Positions 28,652 through 37,441 of a stretch of 64,000 nt of DNA are shown here, in pieces; the stretch's first letter is position 1; each line of letters opens with the position of its first letter. Source of the DNA: Pleomorphomonas sp. (GTDB lineage: Bacteria; Pseudomonadota; Alphaproteobacteria; Rhizobiales; Pleomorphomonadaceae). The stretch is taken from positions 1-64,000 of the forward strand of contig JARKNW010000046.1 of the NCBI GenBank assembly GCA_029976075.1, in the 5' to 3' direction. The position numbers and the translations under genes are program-made. The notes below the pieces were generated by a model that did no database searches, was not told the origin of the DNA, and saw only the letters and a program-made list of their open reading frames with translations.

Positions 28652-30322
28652 ATGACAGCAGTCACCGTCGACCCGACGAAGTCGCCTGCCTCGTCTGCAA
28701 TGACGAAGGAGGAGCGGCGCGTCATCTTCGCCTCGTCGCTCGGTACCGTCTTCGAATGGTATGATTTCTACCTTTATGGTTCTCTCTCGGCAGTCATCGC
28801 TGCCCAGTTCTTTTCCGGAGTCAACCCGACAGCGGCCTTCATCTTCGCCCTGCTCGCCTTTGCCGCCGGCTTTGCCGTCCGACCGTTTGGCGCGCTGGTG
28901 TTCGGCCGGCTCGGCGACATGATCGGTCGCAAGTACACCTTTCTCGTCACCATCCTGATCATGGGCAGCTCTACCTTCATCGTAGGTATCCTGCCCAATT
29001 ACGCAGCCATCGGCATTGTCGCACCAGTCATCCTGATCGTCCTCCGCCTGCTACAGGGCTTGGCGCTCGGAGGCGAATATGGTGGCGCGGCAACCTATGT
29101 CGCCGAGCACGCGCCCGACCATCGCCGTGGCGCCTACACGTCCTGGATCCAGACGACGGCCACTCTCGGCCTTTTCCTGTCGCTTCTGGTCATTCTTGGT
29201 TGCCGCGCCTCGATGTCGGGCGACGATTTCAACGCCTGGGGCTGGCGCATCCCGTTCCTGGTGTCGATCCTGCTGTTGGCGGTTTCCGTCTGGATACGCA
29301 TGAAGCTCAACGAGAGCCCGGCCTTCCGCCGCATGCAGGAAGAGGGAAAGACGTCCAAGGCTCCGTTGACCGAAGCCTTTGGTCGCTGGAAGAACCTCAA
29401 GGTTGTCCTGCTCGCCCTGTTCGGTCTCGTCGCGGGCCAGGCGGTGGTCTGGTACACAGGACAGTTCTACGCTCTGTTCTTCCTGACGCAGACGCTGAAA
29501 GTGGATGCCCAGACCGCCAACCTCCTGATTGCCGCGTCTCTGCTGCTCGCCACCCCCTTCTTCGTGATCTTCGGCTCACTGTCGGACAAGATTGGCCGCA
29601 AGCCGATCATCATGATGGGACTGCTGCTCGCCTGTCTCACCTATTTCCCGATCTTCAAGGGAATCACACACTATGCCAATCCCGCGCTGGAACAGGCTGT
29701 CGCGAGTTCTCCGGTGACAGTCATCGCCGATCCGAGCGAGTGTTCGTTCCAGTTCAACCCGGTTGGAACATCTAAGTTCACGACTTCCTGCGACGTCGCC
29801 AAGGCCGCGCTGGTAAAGGCGGGCGTACCCTATCAAAACGAAGCCGCGCCGGCGGGAACTCCGGCAACCGTCAAGATCGGCGCGACTTCGGTCGCTTTCG
29901 GTACCGAGGCAGGGGCCGACGGTTCAACGCCAGCCCAAGTGTTCACCAAGGCCTTGACCGGCGCAGTTACTACTGCAGGCTATCCGGCCAAAGCCGACCC
30001 GGCGCAGATCAACCTCGTCATGGTGACGCTGCTGCTCTTCGTTCTAGTGCTCTACGTGACCATGGTGTACGGACCAATCGCAGCGATCTTGGTGGAGATG
30101 TTCCCGACGCGCATCCGCTACAGCTCGATGTCGCTGCCCTACCACATTGGCAACGGCTGGTTCGGTGGGTTCCTGCCGACAACGGCGTTCGCCATGGTGG
30201 CCGCCACCGGCGACATCTACTACGGCCTCTGGTACCCGATCGTCGTTGCGGCGGCGACGCTGGTCATTGGAATACTGTTCGTCCGCGAAACCAAGGACAA
30301 CGACATCCACGCCGACTACTGA
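28652..30322 (+). CDS. MHS-family MFS transporter (metabolite:H+ symporter) with large extracytoplasmic loop
   Basis: A 556-residue major facilitator of the metabolite:H+ symporter family (ProP, KgtP, ShiA relatives), usually importing organic acids or compatible solutes. Helix 1 has GTVFEWYDFYLYG. The loop 2-3 motif is GRLGDMIGRK, helix 4 follows with GLALGGEYGGAATYVAEHAP, and helix 10 has AILVEMFPTRIRYSS. Between the seventh-eighth helix region and the ninth there is an insertion of about 110 residues (about 340-450), Ala/Thr-rich and predicted to face the periplasm. This is the reason for its length above the usual 430-450. The start follows GGGAGGAATTCCG. The substrate is unknown. Confidence 0.9.
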   Translation: MTAVTVDPTKSPASSAMTKEERRVIFASSLGTVFEWYDFYLYGSLSAVIAAQFFSGVNPTAAFIFALLAFAAGFAVRPFGALVFGRLGDMIGRKYTFLVTILIMGSSTFIVGILPNYAAIGIVAPVILIVLRLLQGLALGGEYGGAATYVAEHAPDHRRGAYTSWIQTTATLGLFLSLLVILGCRASMSGDDFNAWGWRIPFLVSILLLAVSVWIRMKLNESPAFRRMQEEGKTSKAPLTEAFGRWKNLKVVLLALFGLVAGQAVVWYTGQFYALFFLTQTLKVDAQTANLLIAASLLLATPFFVIFGSLSDKIGRKPIIMMGLLLACLTYFPIFKGITHYANPALEQAVASSPVTVIADPSECSFQFNPVGTSKFTTSCDVAKAALVKAGVPYQNEAAPAGTPATVKIGATSVAFGTEAGADGSTPAQVFTKALTGAVTTAGYPAKADPAQINLVMVTLLLFVLVLYVTMVYGPIAAILVEMFPTRIRYSSMSLPYHIGNGWFGGFLPTTAFAMVAATGDIYYGLWYPIVVAAATLVIGILFVRETKDNDIHADY

Positions 30323-30343
30323 CAGCAGCAGATCGGAAAACTG

Positions 30344-30370
30344 AGCCCGGCCCATATCCAAGGCCGGGCT
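30344..30370 (+). terminator. Bidirectional terminator between MHS transporter and ThDP enzyme genes
   Basis: A perfect 9-bp stem AGCCCGGCC (30344-30352) with GGCCGGGCT (30362-30370) is followed by TTCTC. It lies between two convergent genes. Confidence 0.82.
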
Positions 30371-30382
30371 TTCTCATTGTGG

Positions 30383-32050
30383 TCAGACGCGGCCGGCGAA
30401 CTGGTCCAACGTCTTTGCCGGCGTCACGGCCTGCGGATCAAGGAAGCAATGGATGATCGACGGCTTGCCGGACGCCATGGCACGCTCAAAGGCCGGAGCG
30501 AACTCGGCCGTGGTCCGTACCGTTTCGCCGTGGCCGCCGTAAGCGCGTGCCAGTGCCGCGAAATCCGGGTTTTTCAGGGTCGTCGCGGAGACGCGGCCGG
30601 GATACTCGCGCTCCTGATGCATGCGAATGGTGCCGTACATGGCGTTGTCGACCACGATCACCACGACCGGAATGTCGTACTGCACGGCCGTCGCAAACTC
30701 TTGACCATTCATCAGAAAACAGCCATCGCCGGCAAAGACCACGACAGGGCGATCGGGAAACTGCCGCTTGGCCATGACGCCGGCCGGCACCGAATAGCCG
30801 ACAGATCCGGAAGTTGGCGCCAACTGACCGGTGAAGCTGCGATAGCGCCAGTAACGATGCACCCAAATGGCATAGTTGCCGGCGCCGTTAGCAATGACCG
30901 TTTCGGCCGGCAGATGCTCTCGCAACCAGACCATGGCCTCGCCATACTGGAAATCGCCGGGAAGAACGGTGGGCTTGTCAGTCCAGGCCAGGAAATCGGC
31001 ACGCGCCGTCTTGGTCTCGGCCGACCAGGGTATTTCGACGGGCGGATGCACCGTAGACAGTGCCGAGGCAAATGCGTGGGGAGTGGCTACGATACCGAGT
31101 GCCGGCTGATAAACCCGGCCGATCTCCTCAGGGTCAGGATAGACGTGGATCAGTGTCTGCTTCGGCTGGGGAATGTCGAACAGCGTGTAGGACGATGATG
31201 GAGACTCCGACAGACGACCACCGATAACCAGCAGAACGTCCGCTTGGCGAACGCGAGCGGCAAGTTTAGGATTGGGGCCGAGGCCGAGATCGCCTGCATA
31301 GTTCGGGTGATCCGCCGGGAACAGCGAAGCACGCCGGAAACTGGTCGCAACCGGCAGATCGAAACGTTCGGCAAATCGGATCACCTCGCGCCGTGCCCGC
31401 TCGCTCCAGCGTGACCCTCCGAGGATAACCAACGGCCGCTTGGCTTCCCAGACCAGCTTTTGCAATCGCGCGAGGTCAGCAAGGCCGGGCCATATTTCCA
31501 CCGGTTCGACAAGCGGAGCATCGGCAACCTCAGCCATCTCGGTGAGCATATCTTCAGGCAGAGACACAACAACCGGCCCGGGGCGCCCCTGCATGGCGAC
31601 GCGGAAGGCGCGGGCGACAAGCTCGGGAATGCGCGCGGGATCATCAATTTCCACCACCCACTTGGCGATGGACCCGAACACAGCCTTGTAGTCCATTTCC
31701 TGGAAGCAACCGCGCTCCAGCATGCCTCGCTCGGCCTGACCGACGAACAGGATCAATGGCGTTGAATCGTGCTCGGCGATGTGCAGTCCCGGCGCGGCAT
31801 TGGTGGCGCCAGGCGCCCGCGTTACAAAACAGATACCCGGCTTGCCCGTCAGCTTGCCATAGGCCTCGGCCATCATGGTGGCACCGGCCTCGTTGCGACA
31901 GACCAATACGTCGATCGGGCTGCCATGCAAGGCGTCCAGAGCGGCCAGATAGGATTCGCCCGGCACACAGGTAAGTCTTTCGACGCCTTGTCGAACGAGC
32001 TGGTCGATCAGGATCTGGCCACCGGTACGGGTAGATATGGAGGAGGACAA
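30383..32050 (-). CDS. Thiamine-diphosphate-dependent enzyme (acetolactate synthase-like)
   Basis: A 555-residue three-domain ThDP enzyme of the acetohydroxyacid synthase / pyruvate oxidase / decarboxylase group. The catalytic Glu is Glu54 in CRNEAGATMMAEAYG. The central domain has LVILGGSRWS, and the C-terminal ThDP/Mg motif runs from GDGCFLMNGQEF to NAMYG (about 420-460). No regulatory small subunit is adjacent, so a catabolic decarboxylase or lyase seems more likely than branched-chain biosynthesis. Its start is a TTG at 32050 after GGGAG. It is the last gene of the ALDH7 / DapB-like / ThDP operon and shares its regulation; the substrate is unknown. Confidence 0.86.
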   Translation of the reverse strand: MSSSISTRTGGQILIDQLVRQGVERLTCVPGESYLAALDALHGSPIDVLVCRNEAGATMMAEAYGKLTGKPGICFVTRAPGATNAAPGLHIAEHDSTPLILFVGQAERGMLERGCFQEMDYKAVFGSIAKWVVEIDDPARIPELVARAFRVAMQGRPGPVVVSLPEDMLTEMAEVADAPLVEPVEIWPGLADLARLQKLVWEAKRPLVILGGSRWSERARREVIRFAERFDLPVATSFRRASLFPADHPNYAGDLGLGPNPKLAARVRQADVLLVIGGRLSESPSSSYTLFDIPQPKQTLIHVYPDPEEIGRVYQPALGIVATPHAFASALSTVHPPVEIPWSAETKTARADFLAWTDKPTVLPGDFQYGEAMVWLREHLPAETVIANGAGNYAIWVHRYWRYRSFTGQLAPTSGSVGYSVPAGVMAKRQFPDRPVVVFAGDGCFLMNGQEFATAVQYDIPVVVIVVDNAMYGTIRMHQEREYPGRVSATTLKNPDFAALARAYGGHGETVRTTAEFAPAFERAMASGKPSIIHCFLDPQAVTPAKTLDQFAGRV

Positions 32051-32114
32051 GTTGGAAACTCCCAGAGCGATACGACCGGCGCTCGACCGGAATGCAGAGA
32101 AAAGCCGGAAAAGA

Positions 32115-32912
32115 TCAGTCGATCAATAGGTCGAGCCCTCGACGGAGGCCCGCCCGTTCGCGCACACGGCGGACGGCGAGCAGCGTGCCAGCAACATAGG
32201 GGGCGGCATCGGAGCCCGCATCGTGGCGGATGAGCAACCGCTCGCCCGGTGCGCCGAACTGGGCCTCACATGACAGCACGTAACCCGGCAGGCGTAGCGA
32301 ATGCACCTGCACGGCGCCGACGGCACCACCACGTGTTTCGCGGATGCCGCCGAGTTCACCCACCGGTATGGAGGTAGCCGGCTGACGCAAGCCGGAAAGA
32401 CGCTCGGCCAACTCGCGGGCGGTGCCAGACGGCGTGTCGGGCTTGCCGGCCGAGGCGTAGTCGATCACTTCGACATCGGCGACATATCTTGCAGCCATCA
32501 GGGCGAACTTGGTCATCAGGGTGGCGGTGATCGAGTAATTGCCTGCGGCGAACACTCCCACGTTGCGCTCCCGCGCCGCCTTGTCGATCTCCCGGTAATC
32601 CTCGGCCGACAAGCCGGATGTGCCGATCACCACGGCAACACCGGCCGAAATCGTCGCCAGCGCATTGGCTTTCACCGCTTGAGGCGCCGTGTAGTCTACG
32701 AGCACATCGGCTCCGGTGTTCACCGCTTCCTCGACCGAGGCTACCACACTGATGCCGCAGGGCGCTCCGCCGAGCGTCTCGCCGATATCCCGCCCAGCCG
32801 CCGAACGCGCGACGGCACCGGCCAGAACGAGATCGTCGGCCGCGAGTACCGCTTTCGTTACGGCACCGCCGGTCCAACCGGTCGCCCCGGCCACAATGAC
32901 TCGGATCGCCAT
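32115..32912 (-). CDS. DapB-like reductase lacking the catalytic His pair
   Basis: A 265-residue protein with the dihydrodipicolinate reductase fold: Rossmann motif VAGATGWTGG (residues 8-16), the VDYTAPQAV turn (71-79) and GTSGLS (96-101). In DapB the substrate/catalytic motif is HHxxKxDAPSGTA. Here the aligned segment (residues 152-164) reads ASAGKPDTPSGTA: both histidines are replaced (Ala152, Ser153) while Lys156 and PSGTA remain. It is therefore probably not the lysine-biosynthetic reductase. It lies 3 bp after the ALDH7-type dehydrogenase and 64 bp before a ThDP enzyme, in a LysR-linked operon. It may reduce or oxidise a cyclic imine or amino acid in a catabolic route; this is inference. 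Confidence 0.8.
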   Translation of the reverse strand: MAIRVIVAGATGWTGGAVTKAVLAADDLVLAGAVARSAAGRDIGETLGGAPCGISVVASVEEAVNTGADVLVDYTAPQAVKANALATISAGVAVVIGTSGLSAEDYREIDKAARERNVGVFAAGNYSITATLMTKFALMAARYVADVEVIDYASAGKPDTPSGTARELAERLSGLRQPATSIPVGELGGIRETRGGAVGAVQVHSLRLPGYVLSCEAQFGAPGERLLIRHDAGSDAAPYVAGTLLAVRRVRERAGLRRGLDLLID

Positions 32913-32915
32913 GGC

Positions 32916-34436
32916 TTACTCCACGTCGAAACTGACGCCCTGCGCCAGCGGGAGGTCGCGGCCATAGTTGATGGTGTTGGTTGCCCGGCGCATATAGGCC
33001 TTCCAGGAGTCGGAGCCGGCCTCGCGACCACCGCCCGTCTCCTTTTCGCCACCAAAGGCGCCCCCGATCTCCGCCCCCGACGGACCAATGTTGACATTGA
33101 CGATGCCACAATCAGAGCCCCTGGCGGAGAGGAAGGTTTCCGCCTCGCGCAGATCGTTGGTGAAAATGGATGAAGACAGGCCCTGCGGCACGGCATTATG
33201 CGCCTCGAGCACCTGATCGAAGTCCGTGTAGCGCATCACGTAGAGAATGGGAGCAAATGTCTCGGTCCTGACGACCTCGGTCTGCGCCGGCATCTCGACC
33301 AGTGCCGGGCGAACATACCAAGCATTACCGCCAAGCTCCTCGCTGGCACGGTCTCCGCCGAGAATGGCTGCGCCGTCGGCCTGTGCCTTTCTCAGAGCTT
33401 CATGCATGCGGTCATAGGATGCCTTGTCGATGAGAGGCCCTACCAGCGTGCCGGACTCGCGTGGGTCGCCGATCGTCACCGACGCATAGGCTTTTTTCAG
33501 ACGCGGCAGCAGACTGTCGTAGATGCTGTCATGAACGAACAGACGTCGAAGCGTCGTGCACCGCTGACCGGCCGTGCCGATCGCTGCGAAGGCAACGCCG
33601 CGGACCACCAGGTCCAGATCGGCACTGGGAGCCACGATGGCACCGTTGTTACCGCCGAGCTCCAGAATGGCTCTGGCGAACCGGGCAGCCAAGCGGGGGG
33701 CGACGGCGCGCCCCATGGCCGTGGAACCCGTGGCCGATACCGCAGCCACCCTGGCATCATCGACCAGCATCTCGCCAATAGACCTGCCGCCAATAACCAC
33801 GTTGGATAGCCCAGCCGGCACGCCGGCCCTGGAGGCCGCCCGTTCGAACAGCGCCTGGGTGGCCAAGGCGGTCAGGGGGGTCTTTTCCGATGGCTTCCAA
33901 ACCACGGTGTCGCCACAGACCAGAGCGATAGCCGCGTTCCAGGACCAGACGGCAACAGGAAAATTGAAGGCCGAGATGACGCCGACCACGCCGAGGGGGT
34001 GCCAGGTTTCCATCATGCGATGGCTCGGCCGCTCGGTGGCAATGGTAAGGCCGTAAAGCTGGCGGGAAAGACCGACCGCGAAGTCGCAAATGTCGATCAT
34101 TTCCTGCACTTCACCAAGACCTTCGGAGATGATCTTGCCAGCCTCTATAGTGACAAGCCTGCCGAGATCAGCCTTGGCAGACCTGAGTTCCAGACCAAAA
34201 AGGCGGATCAGTTCGCCGCGCTTGGGAGCCGGCACCAGACGCCAGGATCGGAAAGCAGCCTCGGCTCCGGCTATGGCCGCATCACATTCGGCCGCATCGG
34301 TCTCCCGTACTTCGGCGATGCGTTCGCCGGTTATCGGCGAGGTCACATTGAGGCTACCGCCGGTAAAGGCACTCTCGGCAACGCCAAGGCGGGACAGAAG
34401 GTCGGCGGTTTCCTGGGCGAGACTGACGGCGGTCAT
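32916..34436 (-). CDS. ALDH7-type aldehyde dehydrogenase (alpha-aminoadipic semialdehyde dehydrogenase-like)
   Basis: A 506-residue aldehyde dehydrogenase resembling the ALDH7/antiquitin group (AmaB), which oxidises alpha-aminoadipic semialdehyde in lysine breakdown. Catalytic residues are Asn158 (FNFP), Glu259 (ELGGNN) and Cys293 (GQRCTT). The C-terminal FGGEKETGGGREAGSDSWK segment is typical of ALDH7. The ATG at 34436 is used because the longer frame to 34652 runs through the divergent LysR promoter. It is the first gene of a three-gene operon and lies 140 bp from the divergent LysR gene. With a DapB-like protein next to it, a lysine- or pipecolate-type catabolic pathway is a reasonable but unproven guess. 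Confidence 0.9.
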   Translation of the reverse strand: MTAVSLAQETADLLSRLGVAESAFTGGSLNVTSPITGERIAEVRETDAAECDAAIAGAEAAFRSWRLVPAPKRGELIRLFGLELRSAKADLGRLVTIEAGKIISEGLGEVQEMIDICDFAVGLSRQLYGLTIATERPSHRMMETWHPLGVVGVISAFNFPVAVWSWNAAIALVCGDTVVWKPSEKTPLTALATQALFERAASRAGVPAGLSNVVIGGRSIGEMLVDDARVAAVSATGSTAMGRAVAPRLAARFARAILELGGNNGAIVAPSADLDLVVRGVAFAAIGTAGQRCTTLRRLFVHDSIYDSLLPRLKKAYASVTIGDPRESGTLVGPLIDKASYDRMHEALRKAQADGAAILGGDRASEELGGNAWYVRPALVEMPAQTEVVRTETFAPILYVMRYTDFDQVLEAHNAVPQGLSSSIFTNDLREAETFLSARGSDCGIVNVNIGPSGAEIGGAFGGEKETGGGREAGSDSWKAYMRRATNTINYGRDLPLAQGVSFDVE

Positions 34437-34513
34437 CGGGTCCTCGTATCGGTGGCGCGGCCCAACGCTGGGCGCAGCATAGGCTGAGATCTCGTAAGTT
34501 ATTGTCCCGAGCC

Positions 34514-34545
34514 CCCTACCCTGCAAACGATGATTTCTGGTAGGG
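34514..34545. promoter_or_regulatory. Inverted repeat in the ALDH7/LysR divergent promoter
   Basis: CCCTACC (34514-34520) and GGTAGGG (34539-34545) form a perfect 7-bp inverted repeat with an 18-nt spacer, centred between the two divergent starts (34436 and 34577). This is a good candidate for the LysR protein's binding site, controlling both directions. Confidence 0.5.
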
Positions 34546-34576
34546 TCATGAGGAAAACTCATAACTGGATACAGGC

Positions 34577-35488
34577 ATGGCTCGCGACCTCCTCCCGTCG
34601 ATCGGTGCGCTCGTCGCGTTTGAAAGTGCCGCTCGCCATTTGAATTTTTCACGCGCTGCCGCGGAGTTGCACCTGACGCAGGGTGCCGTCAGCCGTCAGA
34701 TCCGAGAGCTTGAAACACGGCTTGGTCTCGCTCTGTTCGAGCGGATCAACCAGCGTGTCTTCCTCACCGACGCAGGGGAATCCTACCGGCTGGAAGTCGC
34801 GCGCATTCTTGCCGATCTTGCCAGCACCACAGAGCGTACGATGGCAAGCGCAGGTGGTGCCGAGGTTCTGAACCTCGCCGTGCTGCCCACCTTTGCGGCG
34901 CGCTGGCTTGTGCCGCGCTTGCCCAAGTTCCTCAAGAACCATCCACAGGCCACGTTCAACTTTTCGGTGCGCAACGAGCCGTTTTCGTTCACCGACGTTC
35001 GCCTTGACGCCGCTATCCATTTTGGCGAGCCAACATGGCCGGGCGCGGTGTGCGAGTTTCTTTGCATCGAGGAGATCTATCCGGTGGCGGCGCCGGCCAT
35101 TTGCGAACGCTTTGGTCTCAATGAAGTTGCGGCGATCGCGCGGGCGCCTCTCCTCCATCAGTCCAGCCGGCCGACAGCCTGGGCCGACTGGTTCGCGGCC
35201 GAGGGCCTTTCAACAACGGGAGCGTATAGCGGTTCGCGGTTCGACCAGTTTTCGATGATCGCGGAAGCCGCCGTAGCCGGCATGGGCGTGGCGTTGATGC
35301 CGCGCTTCATGATCGAGACCGAGTTGGCTTCCAATCGGCTTACGCTGTTGACCGGACGCCCTCTCGACGCGGGCAAGGCATACTGGTTCGTCTATCCCGA
35401 AGCCAAGGTGCGCACACGGCTCGTCCGTTCTTTCGGCGCATGGTTGAAGACCGAAGCAGCGACACCTTCCGCACCCGTTTCCGCCTGA
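34577..35488 (+). CDS. LysR-family regulator (GcvA-like), divergent from the ALDH7 operon
   Basis: A 303-residue LysR-type regulator. The N-terminal winged helix reads LVAFESAARHLNFSRAAAELHLTQGAVSRQIRELE, close to the GcvA subgroup, followed by a two-lobed effector domain with AVLPTFAARWLVPRLPKF and GMGVALMPRF. It is transcribed away from the ALDH7 / DapB-like / ThDP operon across 140 bp containing a perfect inverted repeat, the classical layout for a LysR activator and its target. The inducer is unknown but should be the substrate or an intermediate of that operon's pathway. Confidence 0.9.
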   Translation: MARDLLPSIGALVAFESAARHLNFSRAAAELHLTQGAVSRQIRELETRLGLALFERINQRVFLTDAGESYRLEVARILADLASTTERTMASAGGAEVLNLAVLPTFAARWLVPRLPKFLKNHPQATFNFSVRNEPFSFTDVRLDAAIHFGEPTWPGAVCEFLCIEEIYPVAAPAICERFGLNEVAAIARAPLLHQSSRPTAWADWFAAEGLSTTGAYSGSRFDQFSMIAEAAVAGMGVALMPRFMIETELASNRLTLLTGRPLDAGKAYWFVYPEAKVRTRLVRSFGAWLKTEAATPSAPVSA

Positions 35489-35640
35489 GGCTCTTCCACC
35501 CTCCGGACTTCCAGCTGCGTTCCGATCCGTTTCGAGCGGAAACGCCGAGCTATCGGGCAAGGAACCTTTCCCGCCCCCGGGCGCTTATTAGCCATGGTCT
35601 TGCCACCGCAGGGGAGCGCCCCGGACGCAATGCACAAACT

Positions 35641-35659
35641 GACCGATCGGTGATCGGTC
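35641..35659. promoter_or_regulatory. Inverted repeat upstream of the membrane protein gene
   Basis: GACCGAT (35641-35647) and ATCGGTC (35653-35659) form a perfect 7-bp inverted repeat with a 5-nt spacer, 56 bp before the start at 35715. It could be an operator; no regulator is assigned. Confidence 0.3.
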
Positions 35660-35714
35660 TCGCGGCGGACCTCATGGATTTGGCATTTCGCCACACTGCC
35701 GACAGGAGAACACC

Positions 35715-36605
35715 ATGGCCTCTACCCTCCCTGGCTTCGACGATACGCCGCCTGTTGAATCCTCGTTGTCGGCCGTCAGTTGGAGCGCAATCATCGCGGG
35801 CGCGGTTTCTGCTGCGGCGCTGACGATCGTACTGATGCTCCTTGGCTCCGGCCTGGGCCTGACGATGGTATCTCCCTGGACCAATCAGGGCGTCGGCATT
35901 ACGACTTTTGCGGTCTCGGCCGCCATCTGGATGATTGTCATTCAATGGCTTTCCTCCGCCCTCGGCGGGTATATGACGGGTCGGTTGCGTGCCCGATGGG
36001 TTGGCGTTCATACCGACGAGACCTTTTTCCGAGATACCGCGCACGGCCTCCTTGCCTGGGCTCTTGCCACGTTGCTCGTCGTTTACATCGCGAGTTCCAG
36101 CCTGACATCGGCTGTGGGTACCGGCGTGCAGGCAGCCTCCAACGTCGCGTCGGGCGCCGCGGCGGGAGCCTCTTCAAGCATCGACTCGAGTGCCAATGAC
36201 AATACCGGCAACAGCGCCATGTCCTATTTCGTCGACAGCTTGTTCCGGCCAAACGATCCTAACCGCCTTGCAGCGCCGGGCGCGGCAGGCGACGCGGCAG
36301 CTGCTGCCCAAGCCTCACGTATTCTGATTGCCAGCGCCGCAGCGGGTGAAATGGCACCAGCCGATCAAACCTACCTTGGCCAACTGGTGTCCGCCCGGAC
36401 CGGGCTTTCAGAAGCTGACGCTACGGCTCGGGTGAACACGATACTCGCGCAGATCAATCAGGCCAAAACAAAGACTCAGGAAGCCGCAGACGCGACCCGC
36501 AAGGCAAGCATCGCCTTCGCTCTGATGGCAGCGTTATCGCTTGTCATCGGGGCATTCATCGCCAGTGCTGCTGCTGCGCTGGGAGGACGGCTGCGCGACG
36601 ACTAA
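35715..36605 (+). CDS. Hypothetical membrane protein (PhnA-like / YrzE-like annotation class)
   Basis: A 296-residue protein with four membrane segments: about residues 24-50, 62-85, 108-132 and a C-terminal one at 268-290. Between the third and fourth lies a long Ala/Ser/Asn-rich section that includes a helix rich in Ala, Lys and Gln. Similar proteins are common and uncharacterised in Rhizobiales and are sometimes labelled PhnA-like without biochemical basis. The start WSAIIAGAVSAAALTIVLMLLG is typical of that group. It stands alone between LysR and GST genes. No function can be stated. Confidence 0.75.
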   Translation: MASTLPGFDDTPPVESSLSAVSWSAIIAGAVSAAALTIVLMLLGSGLGLTMVSPWTNQGVGITTFAVSAAIWMIVIQWLSSALGGYMTGRLRARWVGVHTDETFFRDTAHGLLAWALATLLVVYIASSSLTSAVGTGVQAASNVASGAAAGASSSIDSSANDNTGNSAMSYFVDSLFRPNDPNRLAAPGAAGDAAAAAQASRILIASAAAGEMAPADQTYLGQLVSARTGLSEADATARVNTILAQINQAKTKTQEAADATRKASIAFALMAALSLVIGAFIASAAAALGGRLRDD

Positions 36606-36713
36606 GCGACACCAAGGCTTGAACATTCCGCAAACTAGGACGGCGATCGTAAGGTCGCCGTCGAGCCACATTCCCGAGGCCGGCGCGATGATCGAGAGAC
36701 GAGGAGTTAGGCG

Positions 36714-37415
36714 ATGTCGGACTATGATCTCTATTATTGGTCCGTTCCCTTCCGTGGACAGTTCGTGCGAGCCGTGTTGGCATACGCCGGCAAGACCTGG
36801 ACCGAAGGTGGAGATACCGCAATTTCCAATCTGATGGGCGGCCCGGTGAGCAAGATGCCGGTCCCGTTCATGGGGCCGCCCTTGCTCATCGACAAGAAAG
36901 CCGGGTTCGCCATATCCGAAATGCCGGCAATCGTCCTTTATCTGGGTGAGACGCTCAAACTCCTGCCGCAAACGGCGTCTCTTCGTGCCATGACCATGAA
37001 GGTCGTTTGCGACGCCAACGACGTGATCGATGAGATCACGCAGGACGGCGGGCGTGAGATGTGGACCGAGAAGAGCTGGCAAAGCTTTGTGCCTCGCCTC
37101 AGAAAATGGATGTCGCTGTGGGAAGAAACCGGCGAGCGCCACGGCTTGCAGGCGAGTTCGGGATTCCTGCTGGGCGAGGAGCACCCCGGGATTGCGGACA
37201 TCGTAACGGCTACTCTGTGGTCGACTATGGCTGATCGCTTTGGTGCAATCGGCATGATCCTCGACGAGAGCGCCCCAAAGACCGCAGCTCTCGCCCGACG
37301 AGTTTATGCTCTGCCATCGCTCGAGAAGCTGGCGACAAAGGCGCGCGATCAGTATGGCAACGCCTATTGCGGCGGCCAGATAGAGGCTTCGCTACGCAAG
37401 GTAGTAGCCGACTGA
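36714..37415 (+). CDS. Glutathione S-transferase-like protein
   Basis: A 233-residue protein with an N-terminal thioredoxin-like half (YDLYYWSVPFRGQFVRAVLAY, then VPFMGPPLLID and the cis-Pro region with ISEMPAIVLYLGE) and an all-helical C-terminal half ending in LPSLEKLATKARD. The ISEMPAIV segment corresponds to the glutathione-gamma-glutamyl site (usually ESxAI), here with Met-Pro, so glutathione binding is plausible but modified. No catalytic Cys is at the usual N-terminal place; Tyr or Ser may serve. The neighbours are unrelated, suggesting a stand-alone detoxification gene. Confidence 0.78.
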   Translation: MSDYDLYYWSVPFRGQFVRAVLAYAGKTWTEGGDTAISNLMGGPVSKMPVPFMGPPLLIDKKAGFAISEMPAIVLYLGETLKLLPQTASLRAMTMKVVCDANDVIDEITQDGGREMWTEKSWQSFVPRLRKWMSLWEETGERHGLQASSGFLLGEEHPGIADIVTATLWSTMADRFGAIGMILDESAPKTAALARRVYALPSLEKLATKARDQYGNAYCGGQIEASLRKVVAD

Positions 37416-37441
37416 AGGCCTGTCGCAACAGCGCCAAGGCA

